Source: Xiphydria camelus
Taxonomy: Eukaryota; Arthropoda; Insecta; Hymenoptera; Xiphydriidae
NCBI GenBank assembly: GCA_963678675.1
Contig: OY783194.1
Coordinates: 16,597,870 to 16,661,869, forward strand
Length of the DNA stretch: 64,000 nt
Direction of reading: 5' to 3'
Position numbers and translations under genes: made by a program. This document shows positions 19,846-30,889 of the stretch, in pieces. The notes below the pieces were generated by a model. The model worked only from the letters and a program-made list of their open reading frames with translations, ran no database searches and was not told the origin of the DNA. Every line of letters begins with the position of its first letter. Position 1 is the stretch's first letter.

Positions 19846-21855
19846 GGCCAGAGAGGGAAGTTATTTTTGATAACATGGTGCTCGTGGAACAAAATGCCCT
19901 AAAGCTGATTTATGCGGGATTATTTAGCTGTTTTGGTCCTGATTAACATACTAAAAGTCCCCATCCCTCCGAGGGTGCAAACAACCCCAAAACTACCCCT
20001 AAAGGTACTTTTTTTAGTTCTTATCAAATATCTCACAAACTACTCCTTTTTTTGAAAAAATGCAAGAGACCAAAATGAAAGCCAATAAAATTACTTACAA
20101 TTTGGTGTATATATGTACATAATTTGAATAAACCAGTGGCGTACAGCAAGTGTCAAAAGTCATTAAATATTTTTCGGCCTTCAAAAAAAACACTTTTCTC
20201 AGCATAAATGCTATCGAATTATTTTCCCATGTAAAAGTACTCAAAAATAAAGAACAAATAGTGTTAAATCAATAAAGTTAGGTATTTTTTTCATTTCGAA
20301 GTGTTTCTGAAATGTAAGAAATTTTACAATCGGCCCCTCATTACATAATAGGCGTATGCTAGGCGGCTAAAGGCAATTGAAGACGGATAACATTTGGCCT
20401 TTCCACAATTAGTCTCACGGTTAATAGACCACAACATGGCAATCATTAATAGGCCCCGATTTTAAAAAAATGAAAACAATAAAAAGTTGTTTATTTCACA
20501 ACTAAGCCAACATCTCGAAACAGCTGACATTAAAGTTTTCCAAGCACATGGGGATGCAGATACACTCATAGCGGAGAAAGTTCTTGAAGCAAGAAAGTTA
20601 GAAAAATCGGTAACATTGGTTGGTGAAGACACTGATTTAATGGTATTACTGTTAGTGTTGTTAATGGTATTCAAATCAAAAACGGACAATATTTATATGT
20701 TAAGACCCGACAGCACTACAAAACCTAATAAAACAACGAACATAAATGCACTTCAAAATAAGATAGGTACTATGCGTGCTTCGATTTTATTTTCCCATAC
20801 CGTTTTTGGATGTGATACTACCTCGGCAATTTATAAAAAAGGAAAGTTGTCTACATATAGGCTTTCAGAGAAACATCAGAACCTACAAGCAAAAGAAGCC
20901 ATTTTTTAAAAATCCCTCTCTATTTTATTATTTCAAAAGGTCGTATGCCCAGCGAATATTGTCACTGTGAAGTTTTTTGTGTCTCCTGTAAAATTTACTG
21001 TTTCGGGGATACGACCTATTGCGCCTAAGCCATCGATATACTCTAATGTAAGTACGAGTATTGAATGTATATTGTTTCTTGAGCATAGGAAAATAAATAT
21101 TTGATATATACTTTTAGTATAATAGATACCTACGATTCTTTAGCCATATTAATAGCCATTTTTGAATCGACTTTGAAACTTCACTACACGCCACTGCCCT
21201 AATTTTGATTGGATTTTCTCCAAGTGATAAATAATTTAAACTTCAATTGTTCTAAACAGAACAATTCAAACCAATTACATCACTTTTGAGTATTGAAAAA
21301 TCTGTATCGTCTTCGGACACTTGCTGCACGCCACTAACGTAACATATTTTGACATACATACATACATATACCTATATATGTTTATTTTATATTTATATTT
21401 TATTTTTTATATACTTACCTATATTTATATTTATTATACATATATATTTTTTACTTTTCTCGCAATGTTTTAACATTCCATTGCCTTAAATAAACTAACT
21501 AGGAGTATATTTACTGCGTAAACGTAATATTGAGGGTGGATGTACGTTTCGCAATTTTAAACGCTTCCAGCCCGCCACTGGTTTCCAAAAAATTATGCAC
21601 TGCTATATACCATTTTATAGGTAATTTTATTGGCTTTAATTTTGGTCCCTTTCATTTTTTCAAAAAAAAGAGCCGTTTTTAAGATATTTGAGAAAAACTA
21701 AAAAAATGTACCTTTAGGGGTAGTTTTGGGGTTGTTTGCACCCTCGGAGGGATGGGGACTTTTAGTATGTTAATCAGGGCCACAAAAGCTCAATAATCCC
21801 GCATAAATCAGCTTTAGGGCATTTTGTTCCACGAGCGATCTTAATTGCACTGGCC
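19846..21855 (+). mobile_element. PIN-ORF element, copy 1 (internally deleted)
   Basis: Inverted ends of ~200 bases start GGCCAG and share GTGCTCGTGGAACAAAATGC and CCATCCCTCCGAGGGTGCAA. Flanks are TA on both sides (19844-19845, 21856-21857). Sequence identity to the copy at 48586-52481 is very high over shared parts. Compared with that copy, about 630 bases are missing at 20912 (the segment present there as ~49652-50280), which removes the C-terminal half of the ORF. The TA target suggests a Tc1/mariner-like mechanism, but no transposase core is present, so the superfamily is uncertain. Confidence 0.7.
20487..20909 (+). pseudogene. PIN-like nuclease ORF fragment, copy 1
   Basis: The frame contains A-H-G-D-A-D-T-L-I-A, T-L-V-G-E-D-T-D-L-M and F-G-C-D-T-T-S-A-I-Y. 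The clustered aspartates (G-D-A-D, G-E-D-T-D, G-C-D-T) look like metal-binding residues of the PIN/FEN nuclease-like fold. As I recall, many insect and mollusc proteins pair this segment with a tesmin-like CXC domain. Here the frame stays open through S-T-Y-R-L-S (where copy 2 has a stop) but ends at the deletion junction, so the CXC part is lost. The start is taken at the first ATG; the original protein was longer at its N terminus. Confidence 0.5.
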
Positions 21856-22005
21856 TATAAGGGAAACTCTTCATAGCCAAACAAGAGAAGTGATAGCTAA
21901 TGTTTATAGCTAATATTTATAATATACCTATAATCGCTTATGAGATTATGACTAGGTACCGAATTTGAACGGCAAATGTTCTATTTTATAAACTACCTAT
22001 CTTAA

Positions 22006-22966
22006 CCTTCTACTACCGACGTGGTGCCCTCATGACCCCATACAAAATTTTAATTCGTGCCATTTTGTTATCTTAATTTTACTGGATTGTGGCTCCACAT
22101 ACCTTTAAGTTAGAATGTAATTTAGTACTCTCTACGTGTTTATAGTGCGATCGGGTCACTTGTATGAAGTTAATAATTTTTTCATATTCTTTTGGAGTCA
22201 CTTGGGCACCACGTCAATGTATACGTAACTGTAAGTAAAATGGCAAGTACATCGAAGAATGTGAAATATGGCGATGCTGACTTTGATAAAACTTTGTTGG
22301 AGTGGTATAACGAAATAGAAAGTGAGGTTAGTGACATTAATGAACGAATGAAGTGACATTGAAAGTGAGCATGACACAAACTCAGTACTTGGTGATAATG
22401 AAGGAAGTGAAGATGAAGAGTTAGATGAAAATGCTTTCGAGAGCAAGGATGAAATTGCAAATGTAAAACATTACAAAACACGCGTACAACTCTTGTAATG
22501 TACCAATGTATGACAATTGTAGGATAAATATTTGTAAAGAATGTGCAAAATGAAGAAGTATGCCATTTTCAGATTTCTCAGAGTAAAGTGATTGCAATTT
22601 TTTATTTACATTGCTAATTTTTTATTTTTGTTTTGTTTTTTAGTTACTAGACAGCTTATATTTTATTACTCCGTATGTTTTTGTTCAAAAGCAATAAATA
22701 AAAAAATATACAAGGTATTTCATTATCCCGTTCCATGATTAAAGATATTTTAACGTAATAATTTGTAACACCTGTAATCAACTTGTGTTCATTAAAATTT
22801 CTAAAAATAATATTGCATTATTGTCAATATACTCTAATAAATTAAATATAAAGTTACTTGCATTTTTTTTCACTTTCTAGGCTTTCCTGTTAGGATTTTT
22901 GTTTGGAGTCTAGATGACCCCGCGTCAGTAGCTATGTTACAGAATATGTATGTCAGTAGTAGAAGG
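22006..22966 (+). mobile_element. Internally deleted piggyBac element
   Basis: Ends CCTTCTACTAC...GTAGTAGAAGG are flanked by TTAA (22002-22005, 22967-22970). The 961 bp keep the beginning and the end of a piggyBac transposase but lose the catalytic middle. Both ends keep the CCT/AGG-type terminal bases, so the copy could be moved by an intact transposase elsewhere. The outer ends also share ACGTGG / CGCGTCAGTAG-type motifs. Confidence 0.8.
22240..22558 (+). pseudogene. piggyBac transposase remnants: acidic N terminus and Cys-rich C terminus
   Basis: From the ATG at 22240 the frame gives M-A-S-T-S-K and an acidic stretch, then TGA at about 22354. A shifted frame continues the acidic run (N-E-G-S-E-D-E-E-L-D-E-N). 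Shortly after, S-C-N-V-P-M-Y-D-N-C-R-I-N-I-C-K-E-C-A-K ends at TGA near 22550. That C-x8-C-x4-C-x2-C pattern is the cysteine-rich tail of piggyBac transposases, which binds the element ends. The DDD catalytic domain between is missing (~400 residues). Confidence 0.7.
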
Positions 22967-22970
22967 TTAA

Positions 22971-23539
22971 CAAAATTTTACATCCATATTTATAAAATAC
23001 CTAGCCATCATAAATAAGAACATTAGAACGTTTACATAAATCTGACTTTTTTACTTCATAAAATAGGCGAAAAACCACGCGGAGCAGTTGAAACGAGACC
23101 ATGATGTTTGAATCCACGCGCATTTTCTGCGTAGGTGCTTGCCTGCTGACTAGGTCGGTCCCAAAAATTTGAGGTCTGACTGCTTTAGTCATGAACTACA
23201 TTTACTAGTCTAACACTGTACCAAAATTCAGCAATGTTTAAACAATTGCACAAAGCCCATATTTTCTACACGTTTGGGGTGGCGCTGACTAATAACGCTC
23301 CCACATTGCACCGTCTGACTTACATTTTTAAGCTCGTCATTGCTTAGACTGCTTATAAACAAAATATCTCTCGTGTATAAACTCTTGCACAACAGCATAA
23401 AATTAAACAACTTTAACGCCGCGCCGCTGCCATATGTCCCCGAAATGTACCTGCTGACTCGAGATAGCCAAGTTTCATCTCAGGGTCAAGATACTAATAA
23501 AATATTAGCAATCTTTAAACAATTACACGTTTCAACCAC
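22971..23539. other. Spacer
   Basis: No repeat or gene supported. Frames of 60-99 codons on both strands show no motif. Confidence 0.35.
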
Positions 23540-24245
23540 GGGCTCCCGGACTATACGGTGCGGTGTACCTGGACGCAGGATACTACGAAGAGGTCCACCT
23601 GCAGTCCGAAATGTACAATGCGCTATGCCTGAATTTTGAAAACTACGGCACGGTATACCTGGACGTAAAAAACGTTCTGAAGAATGTCTCGAAAAAGGTC
23701 TCGGCGACTATCCCAGAAAAAGTCTCGGGAAATGACCCGGAAAAAGTCCTGGAAAGCATTCTGAAACATTTCTCGGAAAAGTCCTGGAGAATGTCTCTGA
23801 AAAAATTCCGAAAAACGTCCTAGAAAATATCCCGGAAAAAGTCCCGAAAAACATCACGGAGAATGTCCTAGAGAAAGTTCCGGAGAATATCTCGGATAAA
23901 GTTCCGGAAAACATCCCAAAGATATGCTTGGGAACCAAAATGTATAATGCGCTGTACCTACACGTCGAAAAAAACTATTGGACTATATATTTGGAATGTA
24001 AAACACTACAAATGGGTATACCTGGAACCCGAGACCTACCGTACAATCCCCTACATTTGGACGTTGAAACTTATGGGTGCGCTGTACCTTAGAACTACGT
24101 ATGAGTATACACCTGATGCTCCAAACCTATGGTGCGCTATAGATATGAATTTCGAAAATCGTGGCCCCCCATACACCTACTTAACCACAAGGAACTACGA
24201 ATGGATGCACGTCGAACCTATGCTCAGTTCAATCCGTGCCGTGTA
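23540..24245 (+). repeat. Coding-like compound minisatellite (30-bp and 12-bp units)
   Basis: From ~23556 to 23672 and again from ~23938 to 24120, 30-bp units encode decapeptides of the form Y-x-x-V-Y-L-D-x-E-N (for example Y-G-T-V-Y-L-D-V-K-N and Y-N-A-L-C-L-N-F-E-N). Between them (about 23672-23925) runs a 12-bp unit close to GAAAATATCCCG/GAAAAAGTCCCG, encoding E-N-I-P/E-K-V-P. One single-base shift near 23785 breaks the frame; otherwise both halves can be read on the plus strand. It may be an exon of a repetitive structural or secreted protein, or a non-coding minisatellite. I do not recognise a family. Confidence 0.45.
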
Positions 24246-25605
24246 GATGTTGACTTAGATATTTTTAGCTTTTCTGAATAATTGTTTAGCATCTATGAAT
24301 GTCTACGAAAAAAATCTGAAAATAAATTCTCAATTTTCAAACTCCCAGTAGAAGTTTGCAAATTCGTGGATATTTGTACAGATTACGTAGTGATTCGTTA
24401 AAGATTTTATCACCAGAATTTGTCTTTACATTTCGTCAGTATTACTGTTTTGGACAGTTATCCTGTAATATCAACTGAGCTCGAAGCCACTTGCATGTGC
24501 CACGATTCCCTACTTATCATCGAATTTACGAAACGCTTTTTGTCAGATAGGAGAGAAATATGACATTAGAATGTATGCGATATAAGAGGGTCTCCGTTAC
24601 CGAGCTTTTTAGCAAGGTGAACTTCCTTACTCTAATAATAAGTATTTCTATACTAATTGTTTAAGGATTATACCTGTGTGGGTTCGGATATCGTTGCCAG
24701 AATCCTTGTGCTACTTGGTTCCAATTGTAGTGAAAGATTGTACTATTTTCGTAATATTTTACCATCTTGTGGAATATACAATTACACCGAATATATATAA
24801 ACTACAATTTTGTAGTAGGAATATTTAAATATCTGCGTCCTGTGTATCTGTAAACAAATAATATATACTATTAGGTCCTTTTCGTCGGTGTTATTATATC
24901 TGCAATCCTCATTGAAAGTACACTAAAATGTATATTGTTATTTTATCGAACATTCTTCTTCTATTAAAAAAAGAAATATCAAGATATAGGTATAGCTATT
25001 CACCACCTCACCCCGGTCGTGAACCAATAATAATCAATATTACTCAATAAGAAAAAGAAAATTGCGTACTTCAAGATTGTAAATAGCAAAGGAATTACTT
25101 TGTAGCACAAACAGCTTCTTCATCGTGCTCACGTAATACATGGTAAATATGAATTTAAATATAACATACCGGCAATTCGATATTCTCATGAACAAAAATT
25201 GAAGTGACAGAGTAGGATGGTGCTATCAGGAGAGGGTGGAAACACGAAATAAGTAGATTAGTTAAGGAAGGTGGGAAAAATACTAAGAAAAAAGACAAAG
25301 AGAGGGAACATAGAGAAGTAAGAAGGTGAGAGTCTAGGAGAAGTGAGTGCGAAGGGGTAGCGAGTAAAAGAGGATGTAGTGTAAGAACGATTGAGACGAC
25401 AGAATTATATTGCGAGAGCAGTACTTATGCTAAAGAATGCAAATAAGTAGTTTGTAAGCAACGAAGTCCCATTGAGAGCCACAAGGCTGAATCAAGATTT
25501 TTCTTCCTCTATATAAGTCCCTAAATAATTTACGTTATTATTATATTTCTCTATCATATTGTATTTATAAAATTATGGTTCATACACATCACAATAATAA
25601 TATTG
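24246..25605. other. Spacer with a purine-rich stretch
   Basis: AT-rich. 25200-25450 is strongly purine-rich on the plus strand (GAGAGGG, AAGAAGG words), similar in texture to the LINE 5' region near 53000, but I found no shared long word. No gene supported. Confidence 0.35.
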
Positions 25606-26033
25606 CTAAAAATAGTGTTTAACACGAAAATAGTTTTTACACCATGCATAACGTATTATAGCAGATTTACCACAAACAGAACATAATGCTATATATGAAC
25701 AGTCTTTGAAATAGCAAAAGTTAATTGGATTTTCAAATTCGTTAGGCCGCTCTTCTGGGTAACCGCTTTTATACCAACTGTATTTAAACAAATTGTGAAA
25801 CCTAGATAATGATCATTGATTATGGGTTAGTGATTGTAATTTTATTATATTATTTCTTAAGTGTAAATTAATGTCATAATTTAAAAGAACAACTTTATCG
25901 GAAAAAGTTCTTACGAAATTTTTCCATATACGAAAACCAAAGATGTCCAATTGTTAAATTGTGCCCGTTTTTTTTCGGAATAGTTAAAAATTGTGCTCCT
26001 TATATATCTTGCTGTATAATCTCTCTGAAGGTA

Positions 26034-26694
26034 GTATGGTCACGAATCGATTTCCAAGATTTAAATATGAAATAATTATGTATTTGCATACATGCAAGCT
26101 AATATCAATAGAAACCTCCTGATGCAATTTGGGGTAGATTGACCGTTTAGTATGTCTGATAAAAATTAATTACCCAGTAGAAAATAACCCAGAGTCTTAT
26201 GGGCAAGCTACATTTCTCTCTCGGGGTTTGTAGGTAAAATCCAAGATTAAAATATAAAAAAAATACCAAAAAACGGGGGAAAAAAAAACAAAAATTTAAA
26301 ACCATTGATGAAAATTATTGACCTTTTGATACTTTAGTTATAACTAATTTCTCCTTCTCGGTGTTCGGAAATAGCGTGTCGAGTAGATGCGACATCGTCG
26401 CGTCAGTGGAGTGGGTTCAAGTGTGCATTTCAAATCTCGTTTTCCCAGTACTAGGGCCACGAGCTGTTGATGATATGCGTTGCCACCGTTGCCACACATA
26501 AAAAGACGCTAGTCAAAGGAAGCACATTATTTGAATAATAAGTGAAAAATAATCAAAATAATCGACTAATTCTTATGGTCATAAATTTTATAATTTACAA
26601 AGAAAATTTTCAATTATAAATCATAGTTTTTTTATGACTTTTTTTTATATTTCTTTTACGGACACTCAACAATCACTTTGGAGAGTGACCATAC
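26034..26694. mobile_element. 661-bp MITE with GTATGGTCAC ends
   Basis: TIRs GTATGGTCAC and GTGACCATAC are flanked by TA (26032-26033, 26695-26696). It sits in the third-aspartate region of the pogo-like relic. No ORF; a (G/C)-richer centre lies near 26370-26500. Confidence 0.75.
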
Positions 26695-26914
26695 TACTTT
26701 AAAGCAGCTGCACGATGTCCATCCCAGGAATCGATCACGAGAACAGTTTGTCGTCCAGTTTTGGGCAAATATACTTCCTGTAACTACGTCTTAAAATGTT
26801 CTGTACTTAACTTGCCAGATTTTAATGCTGATATATGAATATTCTCCGGTCTAAAAAGAGTCTCCTGTATTCGTGGTCCTAAAGTCCCAGTCGACTCTTT
26901 TGGTACAACATATA

Positions 26915-27280
26915 CAGGGTGTAACAGAGTAAGTGTTAAAACGTAAAACTGTAGATTCCTTATGAAAAAAGAAAAAGATTTTTCCTCTTACAAAAATGTT
27001 CTGCAGGCTTTCGTTTTCGATATACAGGATGTCAGTTTTGAAAAAAAAAATCGTTTTTCTTTAAACCACGAACTATTTTTATCAGATTTGGCACAGTGTC
27101 ACATTCAAATCCGATAAAAATAGTTCGTGGTTTAAAGAGAAACGATTTTTTTTTTAAAACTGACTCCCTGTATATCGAAAACGAAAGCCCGCAGAAAATG
27201 TTTCTAAGAGGAAAAATATTTTTCTTTTTTCACAAGGAATCTACAGTTTCACTTTGTAACACTTACTCTGTTACACCCTG
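26915..27280. mobile_element. 366-bp fold-back MITE with CAGGGTG ends
   Basis: The ends CAGGGTGTAACAGAGTAAGTG and its inverse are flanked by TA (26913-26914, 27281-27282). Almost the whole length is palindromic, centring on CACAGTGTCACATTC near 27093-27107. It splits the catalytic domain of the pogo-like relic between its first and second aspartates. Confidence 0.8.
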
Positions 27281-27518
27281 TAATAGTGATAATATTATAA
27301 TTGACCGGCTGTAGATATTGTTGGTAAAATGGTGTAACTGTGTGTGGTAAACGATAAGGACTGAACAGTAGTTTCAACTGTTTTAACACCTTTGACTGAT
27401 AAGGTTCTGTCAGAGTGTATTTCTAGATTAAACCCACTCTCGTCAGCACTGAAAACGTTTTGCGGCCCATAACGTTCTATGAGTGATTCTACCACCTTTG
27501 CAAATCCATTACTCTTAA

Positions 27519-28226
27519 GGGGGGGGGGGGGGGGGGGGGGGTCTAAAAATCAATTTTTTTTATTGCCTTTTCTTATAGTAAAACATTTAAAGAATGTTGT
27601 GTCCAAATTTCAAGTCAATCGGAGCAAAACTCTCAGTCATAGACCTTTAAGTCTCCGCTCCTCTAATACTGCGGAGCGGCAAGAACTCGGCGCTTTAAAC
27701 GCCTGTTTCTCGAAACGAAGTTATAAAAGTCCGTGGACATCGTCATTTAAAAACTACTGCACCGATTCTTTTCCAATTTTGTACACACTTTCTACATATA
27801 AAATACCAGACCCCTACGTATTTCTTTTTCTTTTTTTGTTACATTAAGGGGGTTTTACAGCAACAAAATGACGGATTTTTTCGTTAAAAATCGCAATTTT
27901 TACTTCAAACCACCAAAAATTTAAAAATGGAAAAAAAAATTAAAGAAAAACATCTGTTTTAACTAAATTGCTTTGATTTTTTGATTTGAGATAATTCTGC
28001 GCTGAAATATAGTGTCCACCACAAATCATCTTTTCTAAAAGGCGTCCTCAAAAATGCTTCGTCACCGGCTTATTTCTCAATATTTTTCTACAAAAAAATT
28101 ATAAAATGTTCGAATGATGCTTTGTAACATGCGAAACATTAGAATATATCTACTTCAACAATAGCTCTAAAAAAAATTCGTGAAGATAGTTATTTTCCAC
28201 GCGTTAGACCCCCCCCCCCCCCACCC
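27519..28226. mobile_element. 708-bp element with poly-G/poly-C ends
   Basis: The left end is about 23 G then TCTAAAAATC; the right end is the mirror (TTAGAC then 14 C, ACCCC). Flanks are TTAA (27515-27518) and CTAA (28227-28230), a TTAA duplication with one change. Interior: CGGAGC/GCTCCG hairpin words near 27655-27690 and no ORF. GGGG-type termini on TTAA match the Kolobok-like elements at 14501 and 37660. Confidence 0.6.
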
Positions 28227-29060
28227 CTAAGTTTCAGTTCATCTGCATCTGCCCGGAAAGATTGCGTAATAAATTTTGTTATTTTGCGCGATACGATGCG
28301 ATAAACTTTTTTAAAGTGACATATCCACCAAGGTCCAGCCTTGAATGTAGAATGCTCCTCTTTGGCTTCAAAAGCCCATCGTCGAATGTCCATATCGTGA
28401 ACAATTGATCCTCTATCCACAGCTTCGTTAAATTTTCGTAATACGTATTCTATAATTAATATCATTTTATCCCTCACATATCCGCCTCTACGCTGGCTTC
28501 CCACTTTATCAGTTAAAAAAGATAAGGATTTTACTTTCCTAAAACGTCGCTGAACACTTTCAAGGGATAGTGACATATTTTTCCCGCTTTTCCAGAATTC
28601 AACAGCCCGTATTTTATAATTTAAATCCACTGTATTTCCACCTTCAATAGGCACACATAATTCGTTTAAAATATTTTGTTCAACAGCTTCTTCAGGATTT
28701 ATCTCTTCCACAAACTGCACATGCTGTGGACTGAGGAGATATTCATATTCAAGTCCATTTACGTTAACAACATTAATGAAACCACTTACTAGACTTTCAT
28801 CAATGATACTTTTAAGAACGTCATGTATTTCAATTTCCTTATTATTCACTGTTATCACAGCAATATTTGCTATGCGAAATGTTGTTATTAACATATTTAT
28901 AACGTTCACGGGATTTATTCTTATCATTTTTTTCTGATGATTAATAACATAGAAATGTCATGTATTGTAAATGTTGATGGTGACAATTAACTTCAAAATT
29001 GTTGTAGTGTAGATCTGTGTGTACGAGCGACGGATATATTCGGCATCCATATGATGTGTA

Positions 29061-30342
29061 CAGGGTGCGATAAAAGTTCCCGCAATGTTTTGTTTGCGCA
29101 TTTTTAGCTTTGTTAATTAAGTTATTTGTCATTTCTGATGATTTTATTGAATTCCTTGTTTAATTTTGGTCCAGAATGTGTCGTAGGTATTTGTTTATTT
29201 TCAGTTGTGCTGAAGCTATGTCTCGTGAAAATCAGCGTGTCACTGTGGTCGAATTGCACAAGCAAGGAATGAAGACGGCCGACGTTGTTCGCACGACTGG
29301 CTACAAGCAACGAACTGTCTACGATGCCGAACGTTACATGAAAACCGGTGGGACCACGGACCGTCCTCGAAGCGGTCGTCCAACCACCGCCACCACTCCG
29401 GAAAACATTCAGAATGTCCGCTGCCGAATTCAACGAAATCCGGAAAGTTCGATGCGGAAAATGGCGATGGAGATTGGGATCAGCGAGTTCAGCGTCCGGA
29501 GTATCGTCAAAAAGAAGCTAAAATTACGGAGCTACAAGATCGCGCGTGTCTACTTTTTGAATTAAGCGATGAAAGCGAATCGGCTCGAGAAAGCTCGCCG
29601 GATGCTTCGTCTGCTCGCCGGTGCTCGCCTGTCGAGAGTACTCTTCACCGATGAGAAGATTTTCACGGTCGAACCCCTCCACAATCGTCAAAATCGCCGG
29701 CAGCTGCTGAAGAAGGGCCAGCAGAAGACAGCGGCTGCGAAAACCATCAGCCGCAGTCATTTTCCGGCTTCGGTTATGGTCTGGGCCGGGATTTGCGCCA
29801 CCGGGAAGACGCCGCTGGTTTTCATTGAGCGAAACGTCAAGCCGATAGCTATCAGCAGCGAGTCCTCCGCGATGTACTGGAGCCGTGGGCGACGCAACAC
29901 TTCGGCCCAGCGGGATTCACGTTTCAGCAGGACTGGGCACCGGCGCATTCCGCCAATTCGACAACTGCCGTTTGCGAGGAGCTGTTTCCCGGCTTTTGGG
30001 GCAAGGACGTTTGGCCGCCGAATTCGCCGGATCTCAATCCTATGGACTACTCGGTGTGGTCCATCCTGGAGAAAAAAATTTCAGAAACACGATACACTAC
30101 AATGGACCAGCTGAAAGTGGCTTTGACGCGCGCCTGGGACGAAATTACGGCGGATCAGACGAAAATGTATTGAAGCCCAAGGAGGCAATTTTGAGCAATT
30201 ATTGTAATTTTTTGCATATTGTTATTGTCACGGTTCTAATAATAGTTATTATTCGTTTAGTTGATCTAATTTAATTTTTTATGGAGCAGTTTTATACTGA
30301 TAAAGTATCTAAAAAAATTGCGGGAACTTTTATCGCACCCTG
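29061..30342 (+). mobile_element. Full-length maT-type mariner
   Basis: TIRs CAGGGTGCGATAAAAGTTCC and the inverse are flanked by TA (29059-29060, 30343-30344). At 1282 bp it has the usual length for a mariner with one gene. Its GC content is visibly higher than the host sequence, a sign of transfer from another genomic background or of recent arrival. Confidence 0.85.
29218..30207 (+). pseudogene. maT-type (DD37D) mariner transposase, broken
   Basis: The gene starts at ATG 29218 (M-S-R-E-N-Q-R-V). Two helix-turn-helix blocks (residues ~10-110, with G-R-P-T-T-A linker) are followed by the catalytic core: L-F-T-D-E-K-I-F, F-Q-Q-D-W-A-P-A-H-S, and N-S-P-D-L-N-P-M-D-Y. I count 37 residues between the second and third aspartates, the spacing of the maT group. 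Damage: an in-frame TAA at 29563, a frameshift near 29845 (after E-R-N-V-K), and a one-base insertion near 30164. The reading resumes to a natural stop at 30205. Few lesions mean recent death, or moved in trans. Confidence 0.85.
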
Positions 30343-30889
30343 TACATACAAGTACCATTCGTTCAGTGACGGCACTTCGGCGGACTGGACTGCCGAAGCG
30401 AAAGGGTTAACCTGTGTTTATTCTTCTATCTGGATCCCCCCGCATTGCCAATCTTCGAAATATAATAATACTTAAAATTAAATTATTTAAAATGGCGTAC
30501 CACACTTTCGACGGTTATGAGTGAGATTCCACCACTCGACCGCTCATGGCGTGGAAAGTTGTCAGTGCTTCTAATAGCATAATTTTAATCATGTTAGTAT
30601 TAATTCTACTTTAAGATACACGTGCGTATACGTAATTGATTACAGCATCGATGGAAATTAATTAAAAGTGAAGAAATAATGGATTCAACAGAGGAAATTC
30701 CATTTCAGTTAGTGGGCCATGCTAGTGAGGTTATGTTGCACTTTCTGAACACATTTGTTTCAGTAAAGCTAACCTCCTCATATTTTATCCAAATTTCTTT
30801 ACAGTTATACTTTGAGACTTCTGAAATGTCTTTTTTCAATCCATTTTCCTATTTTCACACATTTTTTTTCTCCTAGGGGTAAAATATAA

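Larger units (their letters stand above)
25606..28927 (-). pseudogene. pogo-like transposase relic split by three MITEs
   Basis: Read right to left, four blocks together give one transposase. (1) 28927-28231: an N-terminal region, a basic helix-turn-helix and a CENP-B-like segment (R-R-W-A-F-E-A-K, then G-P-W-W-I-C-H-F-K). (2) 27514-27282: E-R-Y-G-P-Q-N-V-F-S-A-D-E-S-G-F with the first catalytic aspartate. (3) 26912-26697: L-V-I-D-S-W-D-G-H-R with the second. (4) 26031-25606: Q-L-D-I-F-G-F-R-I-W-K-N-F with the third, ending in C-S-V-C-G-K-S...W-C-K-N-Y-F, a C-terminal Cys motif. Removing the three MITEs (27519-28226, 26915-27280, 26034-26694) restores the domain order. Several frameshifts and stops remain. 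The glycine run at the end of block 1 is translated MITE, not protein. Confidence 0.75.

Noticed and set aside
23708..23938. Minus-strand frame with G-T-F-S repeats
   Set aside because: It is the antisense reading of the 12-bp minisatellite; the plus-strand reading is more coherent with the flanking 30-bp units.
28190..28240. Glycine-rich tail on the 245-codon minus frame
   Set aside because: The glycines are the translated poly-C/poly-G end of an inserted element, not part of the transposase.
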